A DNA stretch of 64,000 nucleotides. Source: Pseudomonas fluorescens (GTDB taxonomy: Bacteria; Pseudomonadota; Gammaproteobacteria; Pseudomonadales; Pseudomonadaceae). The position numbers and the translations under genes are program-made. The notes under the pieces were generated by a model. The model was not told the DNA's origin and made no database searches. It was given only the letters and a program-made list of their open reading frames with translations. Where the stretch lies: NCBI RefSeq assembly GCF_001307275.1, contig NZ_CP012831.1, forward strand, positions 5,076,501 to 5,140,500, in the 5' to 3' direction. How positions within the stretch are numbered: the stretch's first letter is position 1; each line of letters starts with the position of its first letter. This document shows, one piece after another, positions 16,683 through 24,845 of this stretch.

Positions 16683-17048
16683 TCAACCACGCAGCCAGGA
16701 ATCGACGGTCGCCGCACCGTACTGTTCTTTCCAGGCTTTCAGGCCGCGGTGATTACCGCCCTTGGTCTCGATCAACTCGCCGGTGTGCGGGTTCTGGTAA
16801 ACCTTCACCACTCGCGCGCGGCGTGTCTTGGTGGGCTTGGTCGATTGCAGGCTCGCCTTGGACGGGTTCGGATCGAGGATCGCGACGATATCGCGCAGGC
16901 TCTTGCCGTAGGTTTTCATCAGTCCCTGGAGCTTTTCCTCGAATTCGATTTCCTTCTTGAGCCCGGCATCGTTCTTCAGCGATTCCAGCTGCTTGAGCTG
17001 TTCTTGAAGGGCCTTTTCGGCTGCACGAAATTCAGCGAGTCTGGACAA
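16683..17048 (-). CDS. MvaT/MvaV-family nucleoid protein (H-NS analogue)
   Basis: 121 residues from a TTG at 17048, preceded by GGAGTAATCATT; the next ATG upstream gives an implausible leader. N-terminal coiled-coil oligomerisation region: SRLAEFRAAEKALQEQLKQL, then EIEFEEKLQGLMKTYGKSLRDIVAILDP. C-terminal AT-hook-like DNA-binding part: RRARVVKVYQNPHTGELIETKGGNHRGLKAWKEQYG. This matches MvaT/MvaU/MvaV, which silence AT-rich and horizontally acquired DNA in Pseudomonas. Its own upstream region (17049-17272) is markedly AT-rich, consistent with autoregulation. Confidence 0.9.
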   Translation of the reverse strand: MSRLAEFRAAEKALQEQLKQLESLKNDAGLKKEIEFEEKLQGLMKTYGKSLRDIVAILDPNPSKASLQSTKPTKTRRARVVKVYQNPHTGELIETKGGNHRGLKAWKEQYGAATVDSWLRG

Positions 17049-17272
17049 AATGATTACTCCAATCAAAATATTTGGCTGATACCAACCGCAAACAAAGCTA
17101 TAAGCCAAGCGCCTTGAAGCGACTCGGTGTTAATGACTCTCTCCTGTTATGTGGCACAGGTAGAAAAATTGTAGTAGTTAATCCAGAAAGTGTAAATCGT
17201 AACTTTTTCGTTATGTAACAACAGTAAACGCTTTTATCAATTGGCAGGACATCGTCAATAGATCGACGGCAG
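17049..17272. promoter_or_regulatory. AT-rich leader of the MvaT-type gene
   Basis: Roughly 220 bases with an unusually low GC stretch (for example gtagaaaaattgtagtagttaa and nearby). It is non-coding on both strands as far as I can see, and separates the MvaT-type gene from the EAL gene. A plausible promoter and self-binding region for an H-NS analogue. Confidence 0.45.
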
Positions 17273-18817
17273 TTAACTGCCATTAGTGCCGGTCAAGGTC
17301 TCGACGAATGCCTGCCCGCTCATCGGTCGGCCAAATAGATAGCCTTGTAGAAAGTTCACCCCATGGGCGCTCAGGTAGTCGCTTTGTTCGACGGTTTCGA
17401 CGCCCTCGGCAACCATATCCAGGTCCAACTTGCCCGACAGTTCGATGATGCTATCGAGGAGGTGGCGCGACAGGGCGTCGGCACCGATCATCGCGACAAA
17501 ACTCTGGTCGATCTTCAGGAAGTCCACATTGAACTGGCGCAAGTACGCCAGGCTGGAATGACCGGTGCCGAAATCGTCGAGGGCGATCTTGACGCCCAAA
17601 TCCCTCAGTTGGTCGAACAGTTGGCGGGTCACGGGGGTCGGTTCGATCAGCTCGCGCTCGGTCAACTCCAGTACCAGGGTCATCGCACCCGGCGCGAAGG
17701 CATTGAGAAACTCGCGGCAATCGTCCACCAGCGCCAGATCCTGGCAGTGGCGCGCGGTGATGTTGATGCCGACATGAAACGGCGCTTCGAGGCGAGGCGC
17801 AAGCGGCGCTAGCAGGTGCATGGTTTGCTGCATCAGCGCGCGGGTCATCGGCACGATCACGCCACTGTGTTCGGCGAAGGGAATGAACAGATCCGGGCGG
17901 ACCAGGCCTTCCTTGGGATGGTTCCAGCGCATCAGCACCTCGACGCCGGCCCAGCGTTTGCTGTCGCTGTGCACCACCGGTTGCAGGTAGGGCACGAACT
18001 CGCCGGCTTCCAGCGCCCGTTGCAATTCACGGCTGGGAGACGAGGCGCGCTGTTGCAGCCAGTGTCCGAGCGTCCCGGCCACAACGCCGAAGAAGATCAG
18101 CAAGCTGAACAGCGGCGGATATTCCCTGGCCATGTAGCGCCAGGTTTCACCCTCGTCGAATCCGGCTTCTACATTGAAGGCGTAGCGCGCTGAACTCAGT
18201 TCGGTCTGGGCCACCGCCGACCCGGGCAAGGGGGCTGGCTGGACCTTGCCGTCCGCCGCCAGCCAATTCGGCCCGACTTGCAACCGCAGCCGGGTCTGGC
18301 GGCCGATCAGGCGCAGGACGTTGGCCAGGTGATACCCGTCAAGGGTGGCCAAGGCGCCTTGCCGACCCTCATTGAGCCGGTAGATCAGCAACGCGGTGTC
18401 CGGCGTCACCGGGTTGCCGTCCAGGAGCCACAGCGTGCCTTGGTGATAGTCGCTCGGGTTGACGCGTTCCTCGAACGCCCCGAACAGCGAGCTGCAATAG
18501 AGGTTGTTGTCCCAGATCAGGTTGGTCGAGCGGACAAAGGGCCGGCGCGTCACTTGCTCGCGCAAGGCCAGCTTCACCGCTTCGCAGGGCTGGCCGGCCA
18601 AGGGCAATAGTTCACGGGCCGCCAACGCGGTGTTGTCGAGCATCAGTTCGATTTGCCTGACCGACTCCTCGGCGGTCTGCCGGGTGTGTTGCGCCAGCGT
18701 CCGTTCGGCTTGCATGTACAAAATGACCAGCCCTGAAAGGATTGGCACCAGGCCGCAAAGCAGGGTGATCAGATAGCGACGGGGCCGGGTGTGCGAGCGG
18801 GTGGCGGTCAAGGGCAT
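17273..18817 (-). CDS. CSS-motif EAL domain cyclic-di-GMP phosphodiesterase
   Basis: About 514 residues from the ATG at 18817; a GTG at 18823 is possible, but AGG lies at better spacing for the ATG. N-terminal membrane helix (YLITLLCGLVPILSGLVILY), then a periplasmic sensory domain with the CSS motif (NLYCSSLFG), a second helix near 240 and a C-terminal EAL domain. EAL landmarks: GVEVLMRWNHP (EVL in place of EAL), NITARHCQDL, LELTERELIE, IALDDFGTGHSSLAYL and DMVAEGVET. These fit active CSS-EAL enzymes, some of which are redox or disulfide controlled. Minus strand, no operon partner. Confidence 0.9.
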   Translation of the reverse strand: MPLTATRSHTRPRRYLITLLCGLVPILSGLVILYMQAERTLAQHTRQTAEESVRQIELMLDNTALAARELLPLAGQPCEAVKLALREQVTRRPFVRSTNLIWDNNLYCSSLFGAFEERVNPSDYHQGTLWLLDGNPVTPDTALLIYRLNEGRQGALATLDGYHLANVLRLIGRQTRLRLQVGPNWLAADGKVQPAPLPGSAVAQTELSSARYAFNVEAGFDEGETWRYMAREYPPLFSLLIFFGVVAGTLGHWLQQRASSPSRELQRALEAGEFVPYLQPVVHSDSKRWAGVEVLMRWNHPKEGLVRPDLFIPFAEHSGVIVPMTRALMQQTMHLLAPLAPRLEAPFHVGINITARHCQDLALVDDCREFLNAFAPGAMTLVLELTERELIEPTPVTRQLFDQLRDLGVKIALDDFGTGHSSLAYLRQFNVDFLKIDQSFVAMIGADALSRHLLDSIIELSGKLDLDMVAEGVETVEQSDYLSAHGVNFLQGYLFGRPMSGQAFVETLTGTNGS

Positions 18818-18910
18818 CGGCACAACCTGAGAATAAAAGGATGAGGGGGAATCGTCGGATGCCGACCATGATAGATGGCTTGCCGAGAGCTTGCTGACCG
18901 CAGCGTGACT

Positions 18911-19009
18911 GTGGGAGCGAAGTCTGTGGGAGCAAGGCTTGCCCGCGATGAACGATCATGCGGTCTGGAGAACCGAGGTGTCTTCATCGCGAGCAAGCTT
19001 TGCTCCCAC
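18911..19009. repeat. REP cluster between the EAL and LysR genes
   Basis: A truncated element at 18911-18920, a full copy at 18926-18949 and the inverted copy at 18986-19009. Confidence 0.8.
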
Positions 19010-19048
19010 AGGTTCAATGCCAGGCTCCCCCCAGGTTTGATGCCGGGC

Positions 19049-19912
19049 TCATGACTGTCGGGCCAGTTCGATGAACGCCAGGGTGGCGGGCGAGGCCTGG
19101 CGGCTGTCCAATACCGCCAGGCCGATCTGGCGCGGCACCCGCGGCGACAAGGGCCGGGCGACGTAACCGGGATTTCCCTCGTCCGGCAATGACCCTTCGG
19201 ACACCACGCTCACCGCCTCGCCACGCCTGACGACATCCAGGGTGCTGAGCAACTGCGAACAACGAAAGCGCACGTTCGGTGTCAGCCGGGCGGCATTGAA
19301 CAGGCGCGTGACCAGCTCCGACGATCCCGCCTCGGTGTGCACGAAGGGGTCGTTGCACAGGTCCTTGAGGCTCAGGCTGGCCTGGGCGGCGAGGGGATGT
19401 GAGGCGGGCAGCAGGGCGACCATCTGATCTTCCAGCAACGCGAACGTATCGAAACGCTCCTCGGGCAGCACCACGAAACCGACGTCGATCCGCCGTTCGT
19501 CCAGCCATTGGATGATCTGCCTGTCGGGCCCTTCGTCGATGTGCACTTCGATCCCGGGATGCAAGGCTCGATAGCGCCGCAGGATTCCGGGCAACAGTTT
19601 CATCGATGACGTCGGCCCGAACGAGCCGATGCGCAAGGTGCCTCGGCGCATGCCCCGGGCATCGGCGGCTTCCTGACGCAAGGTGTTGGCCAGCCCGAGC
19701 ATGGCCCTGGCTCGCAGCAGAAGCTGCTGGCCAATGTCGCTGAGTTCCACCACCGACTGATGGCGCCTGAGCAACTCCACGCCCAACTCTTGTTCCAGGG
19801 ATTTGATGGCGTGGGACACCGCGGACTGGCCAATGCCCAAGCGCGTGGCCGCGGCGGTGAAACCCCGCAGCTCGGCGACCAGGGAGAAGATTTCGAGTTG
19901 AGTGAGGGTCAT
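19049..19912 (-). CDS. LysR-family transcriptional regulator
   Basis: 287 residues. N-terminal winged helix MTLTQLEIFSLVAELRGFTA with AAATRLGIGQSAVSHAIKSLEQELGVELL, then the effector-binding domain from about 90 to the end (VHIDEGPDRQIIQWLDERRID and others). It is divergent from the EamA gene that begins at 20159, the usual layout for a LysR regulator and its target, so it may control that exporter. Inducer unknown. Confidence 0.92.
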   Translation of the reverse strand: MTLTQLEIFSLVAELRGFTAAATRLGIGQSAVSHAIKSLEQELGVELLRRHQSVVELSDIGQQLLLRARAMLGLANTLRQEAADARGMRRGTLRIGSFGPTSSMKLLPGILRRYRALHPGIEVHIDEGPDRQIIQWLDERRIDVGFVVLPEERFDTFALLEDQMVALLPASHPLAAQASLSLKDLCNDPFVHTEAGSSELVTRLFNAARLTPNVRFRCSQLLSTLDVVRRGEAVSVVSEGSLPDEGNPGYVARPLSPRVPRQIGLAVLDSRQASPATLAFIELARQS

Positions 19913-20012
19913 GAGTGATCGCTCATTTTACGATGACAATGCATGAGCCAGATAATGAGGTATCTGACTTGAATCAGGAAGCAGCACAACACCTGTAGCG
20001 AGGTCGCAACCT

Positions 20013-20100
20013 GTGGGAGCAAAGCTTGCTCGCGATGAACGATGACTCGGTTTGCCTGCTGAGTCGCGCCGCCTTCATCGCGAGCAAGCTTTGCTCCCAC
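20013..20100. repeat. REP pair in the divergent LysR/EamA promoter region
   Basis: Inverted elements at 20013-20036 and 20077-20100. They lie between two divergent start codons, an atypical place because REPs usually sit after genes. Confidence 0.8.
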
Positions 20101-20158
20101 AATTAATCCCCCCGCCACAGGTTTTGCGTTGTTCTCATTAGCGTGCGGTGGTGAAACC

Positions 20159-21103
20159 ATGAAAACCCTCGAACAAACCGTCCCGATCCCGTCGGACCTG
20201 CCCGTCTACCTGAAGCTCGCCATGGTCACCATGATCTGGGGCGGGACCTTCGTGGCCGGCCGGATCCTTGCCGATGCCCTGGCGCCGATGTTTGCCGCCA
20301 GCCTGCGGTTCCTGCTGGCGAGTCTCGCGCTGCTGGCGTTTCTCGCCCTGGCCGGGATCCCGCTGGCCAGGCCCACTGTGAAGCAGGGGCTGCAATTGGC
20401 GGCGCTGGGGTTCTTCGGCATCTTTTTCTACAACCTGTGCTTCTTCTATGGCTTGCAGTACATCAATGCGTCGCGGGCTTCGCTGATCGTGGCCTTGAAC
20501 CCGGCGGTGATCGGGCTGGCGTCCTGGTGGCTGTTCAAGGAGCGGCTCAGCCGCCTGAAAGTGACGGGCATCGTGCTGTGCATCGGCGGGGCGGGGTTGG
20601 TGATTGTCAGTCGTGATCCGTCCTTGCTACAAGGCTCGACGCAGGGCTGGATCGGCGACCTGTTGATTTTTGGCTGCGTGCTGGGCTGGGGCATCTATTC
20701 GCTGTTTTCGAAAAAACTCAATGACAGCCTCGGCCCCTTGCAGACCGTGACCTGGTCGATTCTGCTGGGCACGCTGATGTTGTGGCTGACCTGCGCGGCG
20801 GCGGGCGAGGTTCGGCTCGATGCCCTGCGCGCGCTGGACATGGAGCAATGGCTGAGCCTGTTGTACCTCGGCGTGCTGGGCTCGGCCCTGGCCTATATCG
20901 CCTGGTATGACGGCATTCGCCGGATCGGCGCGACCCGCTCTGGCGTATTCATCGCGCTCAACCCCCTGACGGCGGTGCTGCTGGGGGCGCTGCTGCTGGA
21001 CGAACGGCTCACGGCCTTGATGTGCGTCGGCGGGGGCGTGATCCTGGTGGGTATTTTCCTGTGCAACAAACCCCTTGCGCGGTCGAAGGAAAAGGCGATT
21101 TGA
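20159..21103 (+). CDS. EamA-family (DMT) transporter
   Basis: 314 residues from the ATG at 20159 (ORF open 30 bases further upstream), inner membrane. Ten predicted helices in two EamA repeats: first repeat near MIWGGTFVAGRILADALAP, NASRASLIVALNPAVIGLASW; second repeat near IGDLLIFGCVLGWGIYSLF and GATRSGVFIALNPLTAVLLG. Typical of drug/metabolite exporters. Substrate unknown; probably regulated by the divergent LysR gene. C-terminal basic tail LARSKEKAI. Confidence 0.9.
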   Translation: MKTLEQTVPIPSDLPVYLKLAMVTMIWGGTFVAGRILADALAPMFAASLRFLLASLALLAFLALAGIPLARPTVKQGLQLAALGFFGIFFYNLCFFYGLQYINASRASLIVALNPAVIGLASWWLFKERLSRLKVTGIVLCIGGAGLVIVSRDPSLLQGSTQGWIGDLLIFGCVLGWGIYSLFSKKLNDSLGPLQTVTWSILLGTLMLWLTCAAAGEVRLDALRALDMEQWLSLLYLGVLGSALAYIAWYDGIRRIGATRSGVFIALNPLTAVLLGALLLDERLTALMCVGGGVILVGIFLCNKPLARSKEKAI

Positions 21104-21353
21104 TACAGAAGGCGGACAAATCCGGTTACGCTGTGTAGAATCGATTTACGCATATAAGAATAACGTCTTCTGGCAGCAGAAGCCTCGCCCGCAAGAGCCT
21201 TGGGTCGACAATGAAGATACTTGGGTTTCAACTGATCTACGGCGATTTCCTCGCCCGCAGCGTTCGTGGCATTTCCTGCGCGCCGCCCCGTGTCTCCAGC
21301 ATTGCCTGCAACTAACGTTTTTTGTTAATTGACCAGAATGATGAGGCGCCGAC

Positions 21354-22430
21354 ATGGCAGATCTATACGAAAACCCCATGGGCCTGATGGGCTTCGAATT
21401 CATTGAGTTCGCATCCCCGACCCCCAACACCCTGGAGCCGATCTTCGAGATCATGGGCTTCACCAAGGTGGCCACCCACCGCTCCAAGGATGTGCACCTG
21501 TATCGCCAGGGCGCGATCAACCTGATCCTCAACAACGAACCCCACAGCGTGGCCTCGTACTTTGCCGCCGAGCATGGCCCGTCGGTGTGCGGCATGGCGT
21601 TCCGGGTCAAGGATTCGCAACTGGCCTACAAGCGCGCCCTGGAACTCGGCGCCCAGCCGATCCACATCGAGACCGGCCCAATGGAGCTGAACCTGCCGGC
21701 CATCAAGGGCATCGGCGGCGCGCCGCTGTACCTGATCGACCGTTTTGGCGAAGGCAGCTCGATCTATGACATCGATTTCGTGTTCCTCGAAGGTGTGGAC
21801 CGCAACCCGGTGGGCGCGGGCCTGAAAATCATCGATCACCTGACCCACAACGTCTACCGCGGCCGCATGGCCTACTGGGCCGGCTTCTACGAGAAGTTGT
21901 TCAACTTCCGCGAGATCCGTTACTTCGACATCAAGGGCGAATACACCGGCCTGACCTCCAAGGCCATGACCGCCCCGGATGGCATGATCCGCATCCCGTT
22001 GAACGAAGAGTCGTCCAAGGGCGCCGGGCAAATCGAAGAGTTCCTGATGCAGTTCAACGGCGAAGGCATCCAGCACGTGGCCTTCCTCACCGATGACCTG
22101 ATCAAGACCTGGGACCACTTGAAAAGCATCGGCATGCGCTTCATGACCGCGCCGCCGGACACCTACTACGAAATGCTCGAAGGCCGCCTGCCGAACCACG
22201 GCGAACCAGTGAATGAACTGCAATCGCGGGGCATTTTGCTCGATGGTGCTTCCGAACAGGGTGATAAGCGCCTGCTGCTGCAGATCTTCTCGGAAACCCT
22301 GATGGGGCCGGTGTTCTTCGAATTCATCCAGCGCAAGGGCGACGACGGCTTTGGCGAAGGCAACTTCAAGGCGCTGTTCGAGTCCATCGAGCGTGACCAG
22401 GTGCGTCGTGGTGTGCTGGCGACCGAGTAA
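21354..22430 (+). CDS. hpd: 4-hydroxyphenylpyruvate dioxygenase
   Basis: Fe(II) enzyme turning 4-hydroxyphenylpyruvate into homogentisate in tyrosine degradation; also the route to pyomelanin. 358 residues. Metal ligands by position: His162 (IIDHLTHNV), His241 (GIQHVAFLTDD) and Glu323 (FFEFIQRKGDDGFGEGN), each one residue from the numbering of the P. fluorescens enzyme of known structure (H161, H240, E322). Vicinal-oxygen-chelate folds are evident in both halves. A perfect terminator follows. The 250 bases upstream hold no recognisable regulator site. Confidence 0.97.
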   Translation: MADLYENPMGLMGFEFIEFASPTPNTLEPIFEIMGFTKVATHRSKDVHLYRQGAINLILNNEPHSVASYFAAEHGPSVCGMAFRVKDSQLAYKRALELGAQPIHIETGPMELNLPAIKGIGGAPLYLIDRFGEGSSIYDIDFVFLEGVDRNPVGAGLKIIDHLTHNVYRGRMAYWAGFYEKLFNFREIRYFDIKGEYTGLTSKAMTAPDGMIRIPLNEESSKGAGQIEEFLMQFNGEGIQHVAFLTDDLIKTWDHLKSIGMRFMTAPPDTYYEMLEGRLPNHGEPVNELQSRGILLDGASEQGDKRLLLQIFSETLMGPVFFEFIQRKGDDGFGEGNFKALFESIERDQVRRGVLATE

Positions 22431-22443
22431 CACCTGAGTGCAA

Positions 22444-22481
22444 AAAAAGCCCGCCTGGCAGTGATGCCAGGCGGGCTTTTT
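22444..22481 (+). terminator. Terminator of hpd
   Basis: Perfect 17-base stem aaaaagcccgcctggca / tgccaggcgggcttttt with loop gtga. Confidence 0.95.
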
Positions 22482-22501
22482 ATTGAATGACGCAGACCCC
22501 T

Positions 22502-22589
22502 GTGGGAGCGAGCTTGCTCGCGATAGCGGTGGGTCAGCTTGTATCAATATTGGCTGATCCGACGCCATCGCGAGCAAGCTCGCTCCCAC
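22502..22589. repeat. REP pair between hpd and rarD
   Basis: Inverted elements at 22502-22524 and 22567-22589 in the convergent gap. Confidence 0.85.
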
Positions 22590-22606
22590 AGGGGCTGATG
22601 TTGGCC

Positions 22607-23491
22607 TCAAGCCCTGCGCCGCTGCCGCACCAGGTGCTTGAAGCCTTCGAACACCAACACCGCCACGGCCATCCAGATGGGGATGTAGGTCAGCCATTCA
22701 CCGGCCTTGATGCTTTCGCCCAACAGCAGCGCAACGCCCAGCAGCAAGACTGGTTCGACGTAACTCAACAAGCCGAACAGGCTGAACGGCAGCAGCCGGC
22801 TGGCGACGATATAAGACACCAGCGCGCTGACGCTGATCACCCCGAGCAACGGGATCAGCAGCGACAGCCGCGGGTATTGATCGAACACGTTGAAACCCTG
22901 TTCACCGCTTTGCACGAACCACAGCGCCACGGGCAGCATCAGGGTCATGTCCAGCCAGAGCCCGCCGAGGTTGTCGGTCTTGATGCGTTTGCGCAGGATG
23001 AAATAGATCGGGTAGCCGATCACCACCAGCAAGGTTGCCCAGGAAAAACCGCCCACCCGGTACAACTCGTTGAACACGCCAAGGGTGGCGAAGAACACGG
23101 CGACTTTCTGCAGGTAGGACAGGCGCTCGCCATAGACGATGCGCCCGGTCAGGACCATCGACAGCGGCAACAGGAAGTACCCCAGCGACACGTCCAGGCT
23201 GTAGCCATTGAGCGGCGCCCACATGAACAGCCACAGCTGCGCACCCATCAGCACCGAAGAGACGATTGCCGCGATCAATAGCCGTGGCGTGGCAACCAGG
23301 CGTTGGATCAGCGCCGTGACCAGGTGCCAGTCCCGCGTCACCAGCAGGAAGGCGGTCATGCATGGCATCGTCAGCAGCATGCGCCAACCGAAGATCTCCA
23401 CGCCGCTCAGGGGTGAGAGCAATGAGGTGTAGTAGTACATGACGGCGAACAGCGCAGAGGCCGAGACCGATAGAGCGATGCCTTTGGACAC
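22607..23491 (-). CDS. rarD: RarD-type EamA transporter
   Basis: 294 residues from the GTG at 23491 (VSKGIALSVSASALFAVMYY), which has AAGAGA upstream; a TTG at 23515 adds eight residues and is less likely. It matches RarD, the chloramphenicol-sensitive protein family of EamA permeases: FGWRMLLTMPCMTAFLL, PLNGYSLDVSLGYFLLPLSMVLTGR, and YIASRLLPFSLFGLLSYVEPVLL near the C-terminus. Inner membrane; substrate unknown. Confidence 0.88.
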   Translation of the reverse strand: MSKGIALSVSASALFAVMYYYTSLLSPLSGVEIFGWRMLLTMPCMTAFLLVTRDWHLVTALIQRLVATPRLLIAAIVSSVLMGAQLWLFMWAPLNGYSLDVSLGYFLLPLSMVLTGRIVYGERLSYLQKVAVFFATLGVFNELYRVGGFSWATLLVVIGYPIYFILRKRIKTDNLGGLWLDMTLMLPVALWFVQSGEQGFNVFDQYPRLSLLIPLLGVISVSALVSYIVASRLLPFSLFGLLSYVEPVLLLGVALLLGESIKAGEWLTYIPIWMAVAVLVFEGFKHLVRQRRRA

Positions 23492-23561
23492 GGTGATTCT
23501 CTTGAGGGCGATCAATCAACCCAAACTGTTGGCTGGCAAGGTTATCCATGGGAGCAAGTGT

Positions 23562-23649
23562 GTGGGAGCAAGGCTTGCCCGCGATGGCCGCGCTGCGGTT
23601 GAACGGTTGAACCGCGTTATCGTTCATCGCGGGCAAGCCTTGCTCCCAC
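23562..23649. repeat. REP pair overlapping the aldo/keto reductase C-terminus
   Basis: Elements at 23562-23585 and 23626-23649. The second lies inside the coding frame of the downstream gene and supplies its last residues. Confidence 0.85.
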
Positions 23650-24651
23650 GGGCACTCGCCCCGGCACGAAATGACTCACATCATTGAACCCCGGCGTCGA
23701 CGCATGCCCCGGCGTCACCAGCGAATCGATGAAGGCTTCATCTTCCGCGCTGATCTTCACTGCCTGTGCCTTGGTGTACGAATCCCATTGCTCCTCGGTG
23801 CGCGGCCCGACGATGGCCGAAGTCACGGCGCTGTTGTTCAGCACCCAGGCGATGGCGAACTCGACGATACCCACGCCCCGGCCCTGGGTGTATTGCAGGA
23901 TCTGCTGGGCAATGCGCAGGGACTCGACCCGCCATTCGGTTTCCAGGATGCGTTTGTCCTGGCGGCCGGCACGGCTGTTGGCGTCCGGTGCCACATCCGG
24001 CGCGTACTTGCCGCTGAGTACGCCGCGGGCCAGCGGGCTGAACGGCACTACGCCGAGGCCGTAGTTCTGCGCGGCGGTGATCTGCTCGGTTTCCGCCTGG
24101 CGGTTGACGATGTTGTACAGCGGTTGGCTGATCACTGGGCGGTCGATGCCCAGGCTGTCGGCGATCCGGATCACTTCGGCGATGCGCCAGCCACGGTAGT
24201 TCGACAGGCCCCAATAGCGGATCTTGCCCTGGCGAATCAAGTCGCCGATGGCCGACACGGTGACGTGCAGCGGGGTGTTGTGGTCTTCGCGGTGCAGGTA
24301 ATAGATGTCCAGGTAATCGGTGCCCAGGCGCGTCAGGCTGGCCTCGATGCCATTGAACAGGTGCTTGCGGCTCAGGCCGCTGCGGTTGGGCACGCCGTCC
24401 GGCGGGCCGAAGCCGACCTTGGTGGCCAGCACCCATTCATGGCGGTGACGGGCGATCGCCTCGCCGACGATTTCCTCGGAGCGACCGTTGGTGTAGACGT
24501 CCGCGGTGTCGATGAAATTGATGCCCTGGTCCCAGGCCTTGTCGATGATCCGCAGCGAATCCTCGGTGCTGGTCTGTTCGCCGAACATCATCGTGCCCAG
24601 GGTCAACGTCGAGACTTGCAACCCGGAATGGCCTAGCGTGCGGTAGCTCAT
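23617..24651 (-). CDS. Aldo/keto reductase with REP-derived C-terminus
   Basis: 344 residues, NADPH-dependent (beta/alpha)8 enzyme. Family features: MSYRTLGHSGLQVSTLTLGT, NFIDTADVYTNGRSEE with the catalytic Asp/Tyr, VLATKVGFG (Lys) and YYLHREDHNTPLHVT (His), plus the RYWGLSNY and VVPFSPLARGVLSGKY stretches. The final residues VPVGARLARDER are encoded by a REP palindrome (23626-23649), so the ancestral stop has been lost or displaced. It is the only gene in the window that plainly ends inside a full REP. Substrate unknown. Confidence 0.88.
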   Translation of the reverse strand: MSYRTLGHSGLQVSTLTLGTMMFGEQTSTEDSLRIIDKAWDQGINFIDTADVYTNGRSEEIVGEAIARHRHEWVLATKVGFGPPDGVPNRSGLSRKHLFNGIEASLTRLGTDYLDIYYLHREDHNTPLHVTVSAIGDLIRQGKIRYWGLSNYRGWRIAEVIRIADSLGIDRPVISQPLYNIVNRQAETEQITAAQNYGLGVVPFSPLARGVLSGKYAPDVAPDANSRAGRQDKRILETEWRVESLRIAQQILQYTQGRGVGIVEFAIAWVLNNSAVTSAIVGPRTEEQWDSYTKAQAVKISAEDEAFIDSLVTPGHASTPGFNDVSHFVPGRVPVGARLARDER

Positions 24652-24742
24652 GACAAGATCCTTTCATCCATGGGAAAGGCTCAATCAAACCCCAGAACCA
24701 CCGCACGGATCAAACAGAATTCTCAAACCCCCCAAATCAACT

Positions 24743-24830
24743 GTGGGAGCGAGCTCGCTCGCGATGGCGGTCGAACAGTCAACATCAATGCCGACTGATC
24801 CGGCGCTATCGCGAGCAAGCTCGCTCCCAC
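24743..24830. repeat. REP pair between AKR and MFS genes
   Basis: Elements at 24743-24765 and 24807-24830. Confidence 0.85.
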
Positions 24831-24845
24831 AGGGAAAAAAGGGCC

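Noticed and set aside
17273..18817. Loss of EAL activity because the motif reads EVL
   Set aside because: GVEVLMRW is a frequent variant among active EAL domains, and the downstream catalytic motifs are intact.
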